Origin: Lentisphaeria bacterium
GTDB lineage: Bacteria; Verrucomicrobiota; Lentisphaeria; Oligosphaerales; PUNB01
Reading direction: 5' to 3'
DNA: 8,141 nt
NCBI GenBank assembly: GCA_007133055.1
Contig: SLNM01000024.1
Coordinates: forward strand, 1-8,141
Part shown: piece after piece, positions 1-5,842 of the stretch
Layout of the letters: every line of letters starts with the position of its first letter
How positions within the stretch are numbered: the stretch's first letter is position 1
Translations under genes and position numbers: made by a program
The notes under the pieces: generated by a model
Told to the model about the DNA's origin: nothing
What the model saw: the letters and a program-made list of their open reading frames with translations, nothing else
Databases searched by the model: none

Positions 1-402
1 GAATTCACCCAGTTCCGCGTGCATTTTGTGGAGAGGATGGCCTCCGGGGATTTTGCCGAACCAATCCCATCCCTGGAACAGATGGAACTTGCCAATCCCC
101 TCCGTGCGATAGCCTGCCCGCTGCAAAGCCCGCGCATAGGTCGGGTGCCGGGGGTCAAGGTCTCCGGACATAGTCTGCAAACCGATCTGATGAGCGTACT
201 TGCCGGTCAGCAGGCTGGCTCTGGCCGGCTGGCAAATCGGATTGGTCGTCCAGAAATTGGCGAAGGCGCCGCCATCCCCGATCCGGTCCAGGTTCGGCGT
301 CGCCATGCGGGCACCGGGCAGACAGCCGACATAATCGGCCCGCAGTTCATCGGTGATGATCAGCAGAATGTTCGGTGGTGATTCAGATTTTTTGTGACTC
401 AT
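1..402 (-). CDS. FGly-dependent sulfatase, N-terminal 134 residues (partial, runs off left edge)
   Basis: Hydrolyses a sulfate ester, probably on a glycan; the substrate cannot be read from this fragment. Reading the minus strand from ATG at 402 gives a protein starting MSHKKSESPPNILLIITDEL, open to base 1. The sulfatase signature is present: the metal-ligand segment IITDELRAD (Asp18), then CQPAR at residues 57-61, a C-x-P-x-R motif whose Cys57 would be oxidised to formylglycine, followed by ASLLTG, and later GKFH with Lys105 and His107. The DELRADYVG type of start, with Glu after the first Asp, differs from the DDMG type of the sulfatase at 3898, so the two are distant paralogs. AAAGGA lies about 10 nt upstream of the ATG. 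No signal peptide is visible. The gene starts inside the trailing open frame of the GH2 relic upstream. The C-terminal domain lies outside the window. Confidence 0.93.
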   Translation of the reverse strand, partial: MSHKKSESPPNILLIITDELRADYVGCLPGARMATPNLDRIGDGGAFANFWTTNPICQPARASLLTGKYAHQIGLQTMSGDLDPRHPTYARALQRAGYRTEGIGKFHLFQGWDWFGKIPGGHPLHKMHAELGEF

Positions 403-524
403 GCCTAAGAATTCCTTTGTCATTCGCCCTCATCTTTCGCCTTAGTCTATTCAATTGTCCTGAACGCAAAAGAGAATTAGATGCCTGATCAATCGGTATC
501 ATTAGCCGCCGGCAATGGTTGTTG

Positions 525-814
525 AGCACCTTCGCCTCGCAGGCGATCACGGTTCGTTCCAGCCGATCCAGACCCCAGGCTTTCCAGTCCCTGTAGTAGC
601 TTCCTGGGTTGCCTATGATGTAATCGTTATCCGTCCTTGCACGATAGAAAATATCGCGCGGCACCATCACCGCCAGATGATTGCGGCCTGACTGGACGAA
701 GGCGGTGATGTCAAACTCATGCGGCAGATTGCTGTCCTGGCTGTAACCGACCTCGGCGCCGTTGACCCAGGCTTTGCAGGCGGAATCGCACGACTCGAAC
801 AGCAGAAAGACTAT
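525..814 (-). pseudogene. GH2 beta-galactosidase (LacZ-type) relic with the catalytic core deleted
   Basis: One open minus-strand frame joins two pieces of a LacZ-type beta-galactosidase. Bases 814-662 encode the end of the sugar-binding jelly-roll domain: VFLLFESCDSACKAWVNG, then EVGYSQDSNLPHEFDITAF and NHLAVMV, which parallel NSAFHLWCNG, VGYGQDSRLPSEFDLSAF and NRLAVMV in E. coli LacZ as I recall it. From 661 the frame continues directly with PRDIFYRARTDND and YYRDWKAWGLDRLER, which parallel LRDQFTRAPLDND and WVERWKAAGH at the start of the LacZ small-chain domain. The intervening 500-odd residues, including the (beta/alpha)8 barrel and both catalytic Glu residues, are absent. The similarity begins right at the stop codon of the response regulator and fades near 525, although the frame stays open to 383, overlapping the sulfatase start by 20 nt. 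No start codon or N-terminal part of the parent gene remains, so it is almost certainly non-functional. Confidence 0.85.
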
Positions 815-1518
815 GCCTCGTAGCGGTAGCCATGGCCGTGAACCGTGGTTAGAATCGCGGGGCGGGCGGGGTCGGCCTCAATTTTTTTACGCAGCTGAGC
901 CACATGCTGGTCGACGGTGCGACTGGCGCCGGTATAGTTCCATTCCCAGACCGAGTGCATCAGGTCATCGCGCGAAACAGCCTTGCCGGGGCGCTCGGCA
1001 AAATATCGTATCATCTCAACTTCCCGCGGCGTCAGCTCGATCACCCGTCCCCGGCAGGTGGCTCGCAGGCAGGCCGGCTCGACTCGCAGCGGGCCGAAAT
1101 CAAACGGTCGATCCTCCATCATCGCCCGCCTTTTCTCATCCTCGCCTTCACCGTAGACGCGACGCAGCAGGGAATGAATCCGAGCTGTCAGCTCACGGAT
1201 CGAAAAAGGCTTGGTAACATAGTCGTCGGCACCTAGTTCGAGGCCAACCACCTTGTCTATTTCCTCGCCCTTGGCGGTGAGCATGATTATTGGCACACGG
1301 CTGGTGCGACGCAACCGCCGGCAGACCTCGTAGCCGTCGATCCGCGGCATCATAACATCCAGGATCACCAGCGCGAAGTCGCCGCCCGCAAACGCTTCCA
1401 GAGCCTCGCATCCGTCCGCCGCGCTGACCACGGCCCAACCTTCCTGCTCGAGAACGGCAGTTATGCCAAGCCGGATGTTCCCGTCGTCTTCCGCCAATAA
1501 AATCCTGCGTGACTTCAT
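811..1518 (-). CDS. OmpR/PhoB-family response regulator (orphan)
   Basis: A two-component DNA-binding response regulator of 235 residues. The receiver domain (about residues 4-118) has all the hallmarks: acidic pair Asp11-Asp12, phospho-acceptor Asp54 in VILDVMMP, Thr81 in MLTAKG and Lys103 in VTKPF. The C-terminal winged-helix domain (about 140-233) has the LTPREVEMI, SRDDLMHSVW, SRTVDQHVAQLRKKIE and TVHGHGYRY segments typical of OmpR/PhoB proteins. It therefore acts in the cytoplasm as a phosphorylation-controlled transcription factor. I chose ATG at 1518 because MKSRRILLAEDD is a normal family start; a TTG at 1536 would add six residues, and neither has a clear Shine-Dalgarno. No histidine kinase gene is adjacent: upstream is a divergent lipoprotein gene, downstream a GH2 relic. 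A kinase partner could have been lost in the same rearrangement that left the relic, but that is conjecture. Regulated genes are unknown. Confidence 0.93.
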   Translation of the reverse strand: MKSRRILLAEDDGNIRLGITAVLEQEGWAVVSAADGCEALEAFAGGDFALVILDVMMPRIDGYEVCRRLRRTSRVPIIMLTAKGEEIDKVVGLELGADDYVTKPFSIRELTARIHSLLRRVYGEGEDEKRRAMMEDRPFDFGPLRVEPACLRATCRGRVIELTPREVEMIRYFAERPGKAVSRDDLMHSVWEWNYTGASRTVDQHVAQLRKKIEADPARPAILTTVHGHGYRYEA

Positions 1519-1567
1519 AGTTCGTTTAATGTACAACTGTTTTTTTTAGTTTGCCATTCCGGCCATC

Positions 1568-1578
1568 CGGTATTACCG
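1568..1578. promoter_or_regulatory. Short dyad CGGTA-T-TACCG between divergent genes
   Basis: An 11-bp sequence with perfect 5-bp arms around a single central base, located 50-60 bp upstream of the response regulator and 70-80 bp upstream of the proposed lipoprotein start. Its place between divergent genes suits an operator. OmpR/PhoB proteins usually bind direct rather than inverted repeats, so a link to the neighbouring regulator is not implied. I found no convincing -35/-10 pair in 1519-1648 on either strand. Confidence 0.22.
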
Positions 1579-1648
1579 TAATGCGTCAGTCATAGGGGTG
1601 ATATTGGGGACAAATAGCCGGAAAGAGCTGACTCCGAAAGATTGCGCC

Positions 1649-3790
1649 ATGCGAAAATACATAACCAATCCATATCGTTGCTGTCGACCGCTGCTGCCAT
1701 ACACCTTTGTCTTCATCCTCCAGAGAATTGCGAAATGCGCTCTCCGTAGAGCCGGAATCTGTCCGGCCCATGCGAATCGAACCTGGTCGGGACAGATTCC
1801 CAACCTACAATTGGCCCGATTCGCACATTTCACAATTCTCTGTTTCATTTTCCTGGCGGCGGGTTGCGTCTCTCCGGAAAGACCGGCAGCGGTGCGGCCA
1901 CCCGGGCATTCCGAGCCGCCATTCCGTGAAGCCGGCCATCCAGCGGAGCCCGAACCCGATTCGGCTGAAGCGCCGCTGCCGCCGACCCACTATCCGGCCG
2001 CGACCGAAACGACCGGCGCCCCGATGGCGGTAATCGCGCTGGGGGAAGAATATTTCAACAGTGCCGCCTCGCTGAAGCCGGCGCTGGCTCGCCTCATTGG
2101 TTTCCGGCCGCGCACGATCCTGGTCCTCGATCAGCTTGGACGTCCGGCTCCGGACCATTTGCGTGCCCTGGCGGAAGAGGTTTTGCCCGCCTTCTCCGAA
2201 CCGCGCCCCCGACTGGCCGGGCCGGAGGGTGAGCGAAGAATCTTCTCGCTTGTCCCCGGGGACAAGAGCCAGGACTGGCTGTTTGTCGACTCGGCGCTCA
2301 TCGAGCGTGCGAACCCGGAGCAGATGAAAGAAGCGCTGAATTCACTGGCCGGCCAACTGCAACGAAGAGCAGACCAACCGCTGACTGCGTCATCGCTGCT
2401 GCTCTGGGCCGACGCGGACTTTCGCCGGAGCGTGCAATCGCGGCAGGATGTATGGCCGCAATTGCAGGCTGTGCTGGATAATAATGCCGAGCATGTGCAG
2501 GTCGTGGTCGGCGGCGGCAACCGTTTTTCCTGGTGGCGCGAAGACGGACGTGATTATTTCTCCGTGCCAGTTCTCGCCCGGGGAGTGAATCGCCCTATGA
2601 GCCTGCCAACCGGAGAGTTCGACGGCTTTCTCTGGGGGGAACCGGAAGCGGATGGGAAAATGAATTTCCGCGCCATCGCCTGGTCCGGCATCATCGAGCG
2701 CGAGGAGATGAACCGGCAAGATCAGTTGATTGTCGATATACTCAACGCCAATCTTAGCGCCAGCGCCTTCAGCGACAGCAATCCGACCACCCGGGTTGCC
2801 TTGCGCAATACCACCGGGCGCCGTTTGCAATTCACCGCCCGCTGGCAGGCCGCCAAGGAGATTCAGGTGGAACCGCGCGTGGTCGGCTTCACTCTGGAAC
2901 CGGGCGGCGTGTTCGCCCAGCAATTCCGGTTGCAACCCGTCGCCGCCGGGCCTTTGAAGTTTCTCGCCCCGCGCCTCGTCTTGCAGACCGGCATTGCCGG
3001 CCCTGGCGGCCGACCCAGGCAGGTGGAGTTGCAGGCCGAACCATGGGGCCGGATCAACGCCTCAGCCGCCTTCGCCGAAGAACCTAAGACCATCGATGGC
3101 AACCTCGATGACTGGACTCAGCCGGGCTTGCAGCTTAACCACGCCATTCAGGTGATTGCCGGACGCGAGGCGTGGGGAGGCCCGGCCGACCTTTCCGGAA
3201 TTGTCCGCCTGGCTTACGACCACGATCACCTCTACATCGCTGTCCGAGTGATCGATGATCAGATCGGGAACCCGGAGAATCTGCCGGGCCGGGAGAAGGC
3301 CTGCGTCTATGTTCTGCTCGGCTCGGTTGACCAGGCGGAAGCTCCGCCGTCAAACGCTCCCGGCATGGCACCGCCAAACCCAATGCCGCCCATCCTGAAA
3401 CTGTGCGCCGAACCCAGTGGCGCGGTCCAAATCAGCAGTATTCCCGACGGCACGGTCCCCGCCGGCATCCGCAGCGCCGTCGCCCTCGCCGACAACGGAT
3501 ATGTCGCCGAGTTCGCACTGCCGGCCCAGGGGTTCGCTGGCCCGGGCATTCCCGATCCACTCCTGCTGGACGTGGCGCTGCACGACTTCGAGCTGGCAGA
3601 CGACACCCCGCCCAGGGCAAAAATCATGCAGCTTTCCGGCCGTCGTCTCGACCCCGAATTGTTCGCAATCGTCCGGCTTCAACCGTCCCCGTCCACCGTT
3701 GAAGACGAAGTGGGAGTGGATGAGGAGGAGGAGGCGGATGATGAGGACGGCGACGGCGACCGCACCGAACTGCATGACCTGGCCGACTGA
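1649..3790 (+). CDS. Lipoprotein with a degenerate metallophosphoesterase-like domain and a CBM9-like domain; C-terminus fused to a sulfatase tail
   Basis: A predicted lipid-anchored envelope protein of 713 residues; function unknown. Cys73 ends a lipobox (FLAAGC) after a hydrophobic stretch, followed by a Pro/Glu-rich linker. Residues about 126-310 follow the layout of calcineurin-like phosphoesterases: LARLIGFRPRTILVLDQL, LFVDSALIERANPEQMKEAL, and LLLWADADF, VWPQLQAVLDN, VVVGGGNRF. The His residues expected in the HHPP and GHxH positions are missing, so it would be a pseudo-enzyme. This is my inference from pattern. Residues about 475-670 (KTIDGNLDDW, then LAYDHDHLYIAVRVIDD) match the CBM9-type carbohydrate-binding fold. 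An acidic stretch (about 685-703) precedes DRTELHDLAD, a sulfatase C-terminal tail. Start is uncertain: ATG 1649 gives MRKYITNPYRCC..., a plausible signal-peptide n-region interrupted by the palindrome at 1721-1842. GTG 1598 is 17 codons upstream. TTG 1811, inside the palindrome, gives a compact 18-residue signal peptide before the Cys. None has a strong ribosome-binding site. Confidence 0.75.
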   Translation: MRKYITNPYRCCRPLLPYTFVFILQRIAKCALRRAGICPAHANRTWSGQIPNLQLARFAHFTILCFIFLAAGCVSPERPAAVRPPGHSEPPFREAGHPAEPEPDSAEAPLPPTHYPAATETTGAPMAVIALGEEYFNSAASLKPALARLIGFRPRTILVLDQLGRPAPDHLRALAEEVLPAFSEPRPRLAGPEGERRIFSLVPGDKSQDWLFVDSALIERANPEQMKEALNSLAGQLQRRADQPLTASSLLLWADADFRRSVQSRQDVWPQLQAVLDNNAEHVQVVVGGGNRFSWWREDGRDYFSVPVLARGVNRPMSLPTGEFDGFLWGEPEADGKMNFRAIAWSGIIEREEMNRQDQLIVDILNANLSASAFSDSNPTTRVALRNTTGRRLQFTARWQAAKEIQVEPRVVGFTLEPGGVFAQQFRLQPVAAGPLKFLAPRLVLQTGIAGPGGRPRQVELQAEPWGRINASAAFAEEPKTIDGNLDDWTQPGLQLNHAIQVIAGREAWGGPADLSGIVRLAYDHDHLYIAVRVIDDQIGNPENLPGREKACVYVLLGSVDQAEAPPSNAPGMAPPNPMPPILKLCAEPSGAVQISSIPDGTVPAGIRSAVALADNGYVAEFALPAQGFAGPGIPDPLLLDVALHDFELADDTPPRAKIMQLSGRRLDPELFAIVRLQPSPSTVEDEVGVDEEEEADDEDGDGDRTELHDLAD
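1721..1842. repeat. 122-bp imperfect palindrome (MITE/REP-like) inside the lipoprotein signal-peptide region
   Basis: The ends CAGAGAATTG and CAATTCTCTG are perfect inverted repeats. Extended to 20 bp (1721-1740 against 1823-1842) they match at 18 positions. Inside, GGAATCTGTCC (1754-1764) pairs perfectly with GGACAGATTCC (1790-1800). TGCGAATCG (1771-1779) can pair with CGATTCGCA (1817-1825), so alternative foldings exist. The symmetry shows in translation: the plus strand reads QRIAKCA, AGICP, SGQIPN, RFAHFTIL and the minus strand reads QRIVKCA, LGICP, AGQIPA, RAHFAIL. The element has no coding capacity of its own. The flanks TTCATCCTCC and TTCATTTTCC resemble each other and might be a decayed target duplication, or chance. 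Only one copy is in this window, so mobility is inference. Confidence 0.75.
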
Positions 3791-3901
3791 TATCCGGAGC
3801 AATTGCGTACACTAATCTTGCCGGAGGAGGCGATAAAGCCCCTCGCCGCAGTAGGCAAATGGCTGGAGGAAAATGGAAAGATGGAGGTGCATGCCCTATG
3901 A
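3758..3901 (+). pseudogene. C-terminal tail relic of a second sulfatase, split by a TGA
   Basis: Bases 3758-3808 align without gaps to the 3' part of the intact sulfatase (5347-5397), with 44 of 51 positions identical by my count. Four of the seven differences are synonymous third-position changes. The upstream copy reads DRTELHDLAD, then TGA, then YPEQLR; the downstream one reads DRTEMHDLADQYPEQLR. After the TGA at 3788-3790 the frame stays open for 36 codons, including VGKWLEENGKMEV, loosely like VGKYNDWAARCEV in the paralog. It ends at a TGA at 3899-3901 that overlaps the next ATG as ATGA. This is how a tandem, translationally coupled sulfatase gene would have ended. The first part is now the last ten codons of the lipoprotein gene. 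Confidence 0.8.
3883..3889 (+). promoter_or_regulatory. Shine-Dalgarno GGAGGTG deciding the sulfatase start
   Basis: GGAGGTG ends 8 nt before ATG 3898 and supports that start, giving MKDQPNVLLIL, over the in-frame ATG at 3859, which would add 13 residues without sulfatase character. The ATG at 3891 is in another frame. Confidence 0.7.
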
Positions 3902-5481
3902 AAGATCAACCGAACGTTTTGCTGATTCTGTGCGATGATATGGGCTATTCGGATATTGGCTGCTACGGCGGTGAAATCGAGACGCCCAACCTGGATGCGC
4001 TGGCCGCCGGCGGGCTGCGCTTTTCCAGCATGTACAATTGCGCCAGGTGCTGTCCGTCCCGCGCCGCCTTGCTGACCGGAGTCTATCCGCATCAGGCCGG
4101 GGTCGGGTTTATGGTGCAGAACATGGGACACCCTTCTTACCAAGGGTATTTGAAGGAGAATGTTCCGACTATTGCCGAAGTGCTGAAAACTGCGGGCTAC
4201 GCCACCGGCTACAGCGGCAAATGGCACGCGGGCGGGCACTGGCCGCGCGGGGACGGGGATGCGGCAAAGTGGCGTTTCGACGATCCTACCCATCCCACGC
4301 CGATGAGTCGCGGATTCGACCGGTTCTATGGCAATCCGGCAGGCGGCGGCAGCTATTTCAACATCCACCTGATCAATGAACACGGCCTGCTGGAACTGCC
4401 CGAGAATTTCTATACCACCGACAATTACACTTCCGCGGCGATCGACATGATGAACGAAGCCGCCGCCGCCGACCAGCCTTTCTTCGTGCATCTTTGCTAC
4501 AATGCGCCGCACTGGCCTTTGCATGCTCTGCCGGAGGATATCGCGAAATATCGGGGCCGCTACCGGCAAGGCTGGGACGCCATGCGCACGGCGCGCCATG
4601 AACAGCTCAAGGGCATGGGGATGCTTGATCCGCGCTGGGAAATCTCCCGGCGCGACGACCAGGCGCCGCCATGGACGGAAGCCGAAGATCGGGATTGGGA
4701 GGATGCCCGGATGGCGACTTACGCCGCCATGGTCGACCGGGTGGACCAGAATGTCGGGCGCATAATCGAGCATCTGCGCCAAACCAATGAACTGGACAAT
4801 ACTCTGATCATCTTCCTCTCCGACAATGGCGGCTGTGCCGAGCAGATAGGTCCTGGACCGCGGGCCATGGAAATCCAGACCACCCCGGATGGGCGGCCGA
4901 TGCGCTTTGGCAATCGGCGCGATTTGCAGCCCGGCGCTCCCGACACTTTCATGAGCTATGATCTGCCGTGGGCCAACGCCTCCAACAGCCCTTTCCGTCG
5001 CTTCAAGCACTGGGTTCACGAAGGGGGGATCAGCACTCCCTTGATCGTGCATTGGCCGCGCGGCATCGCCGGAACCGGCATCATCCGCCATGAAGTATGC
5101 CACCTGATCGATATTCCGGCAACGGTCTACGAGCTGGCGGGCGCCGATTATGCGGACGCCTGCCAAAAGGAGCCGGCCGCGCCCGTTATCGAAGGCGAAA
5201 GCTTCGCCGCCGCCCTCGCCGGGCACGCCTGGCAGCGGCAGCGAGCGCTTGGCTTCGAACACGAAGGCAACTGCGCCTTTCGGGACGGCGACCTGAAGCT
5301 GGTCAGGTGTCACAACCGCCCCTGGGAACTGTACGACATGTCCAACGACCGTACCGAAATGCATGATCTGGCCGATCAATATCCCGAGCAATTGCGTGCG
5401 CTGGTCGGCAAATACAACGACTGGGCCGCGCGCTGTGAAGTGCTGCCGTTTGACGAGGTGAGGGCTGGCAAAAAACGATGA
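3898..5481 (+). CDS. Arylsulfatase-type FGly-dependent sulfatase
   Basis: A complete sulfatase of 527 residues, hydrolysing sulfate esters with a formylglycine nucleophile and a bound divalent metal. Visible catalytic features are LILCDDMGYSD (metal ligands Asp13, Asp14), RCCPSR (C-x-P-x-R at 51-55, with Cys51 the residue to be oxidised), GKWH (Lys108, His110), APHWP (His205) and FLSDNGG (Asp309, Asn310). The C-terminal part shows the usual VHEGGISTPLIVHWPRGI, the LIDIPATVYELAGADY segment and the ending WELYDMSNDRTEMHDLADQYP. The DDMGYSDIGCYGGEIETPNLD start is typical of arylsulfatase A-like S1 sulfatases. No signal peptide is visible, so the enzyme may be cytoplasmic and act on imported fragments. 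Maturation needs a formylglycine-generating enzyme or an anaerobic radical SAM maturase, neither in the window. It lies 107 bp after the lipoprotein stop on the same strand, probably co-transcribed. The exact substrate is not readable. Confidence 0.95.
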   Translation: MKDQPNVLLILCDDMGYSDIGCYGGEIETPNLDALAAGGLRFSSMYNCARCCPSRAALLTGVYPHQAGVGFMVQNMGHPSYQGYLKENVPTIAEVLKTAGYATGYSGKWHAGGHWPRGDGDAAKWRFDDPTHPTPMSRGFDRFYGNPAGGGSYFNIHLINEHGLLELPENFYTTDNYTSAAIDMMNEAAAADQPFFVHLCYNAPHWPLHALPEDIAKYRGRYRQGWDAMRTARHEQLKGMGMLDPRWEISRRDDQAPPWTEAEDRDWEDARMATYAAMVDRVDQNVGRIIEHLRQTNELDNTLIIFLSDNGGCAEQIGPGPRAMEIQTTPDGRPMRFGNRRDLQPGAPDTFMSYDLPWANASNSPFRRFKHWVHEGGISTPLIVHWPRGIAGTGIIRHEVCHLIDIPATVYELAGADYADACQKEPAAPVIEGESFAAALAGHAWQRQRALGFEHEGNCAFRDGDLKLVRCHNRPWELYDMSNDRTEMHDLADQYPEQLRALVGKYNDWAARCEVLPFDEVRAGKKR

Positions 5482-5842
5482 TGTGAATCTGGCCTGATTT
5501 GATTAATCCGTGAAAAGTGGTTAACTTTCTTTGTTGACAGGGAACGCGCTGGAGCGGTAGCGAAAAATACTCGTACTTTTTTTGACTTCATGTCTTGGTG
5601 ACTTCATGACCCCGGGCTGACAAACTGACCTTGTGACTCCGGGCTTTGGGCCGGGTGACCTTGCTGGGGCTTGGTCCTGCGGTTCTGTTGGGAGTCATGA
5701 AGACATGAAGTCATCTTTTCAAGACACTCGTTATCCGCTCTCGTCGCCCGCTATCGTCAACCCGGAGTCATGAAGTCACCAAGACATGGAGTCAAAAGCT
5801 CGGAGGATGGTGCGGGACAAGGCTATTGGCCTGCTGCACCGC
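5482..5842. other. 361-bp convergent intergenic region
   Basis: Lies between the 3' ends of the sulfatase (plus) and the corrinoid activator (minus). Bases 5482-5579 contain nothing I recognise apart from an A/T-rich AAAAATACTCGTACTTTTTTT stretch at 5563-5583, too weak to call a terminator. The rest is the inverted-repeat element at 5580-5797. No open frame here looks coding. Confidence 0.7.
5580..5797. repeat. 218-bp element with 37-bp terminal inverted repeats and internal CATGAAGTCA words
   Basis: The left arm 5580-5616 is the reverse complement of the right arm 5761-5797 at 35 of 37 positions; the mismatches are 5611/5766 and 5588/5789. The core word TGACTTCATG occurs at 5583-5592 and 5599-5608. 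Its complement CATGAAGTCA occurs at 5704-5713 and 5769-5778, with variants at 5694-5704 (GTCATGAAGAC) and 5785-5794 (CATGGAGTCA). The left half also has a run of TGAC-led segments with GGGC/GGGT ends (5618-5660). As RNA the arms could form a long hairpin serving as a transcription barrier for both convergent genes. There is no transposase. It could be a non-autonomous mobile element or a species-specific intergenic repeat. Confidence 0.85.

Noticed and set aside
383..670. A stand-alone 95-residue gene starting MMVPRDIF
   Set aside because: The frame is open further upstream and is better explained as the second half of the GH2 relic; the start codon is internal to AVMV.
1519..1597. Promoter for the response regulator (TTGTACATT as part of a -10)
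   Set aside because: It lies too close to the ATG and lacks a -35 at proper spacing.
1573..1848. Minus-strand frame of 91 codons across the start of the lipoprotein gene
   Set aside because: Its first half only mirrors the lipoprotein reading through the palindrome; no ribosome-binding site and no independent similarity.
3679..5391. 570-codon open frame on the minus strand opposite the sulfatase
   Set aside because: It is an antisense shadow caused by high GC at third positions; the plus strand carries all sulfatase catalytic motifs.
5563..5583. Rho-independent terminator after the sulfatase (A-run and T-run around TACTCGTA)
   Set aside because: The stem would be almost all A-T with a bulge and no GC-rich part.
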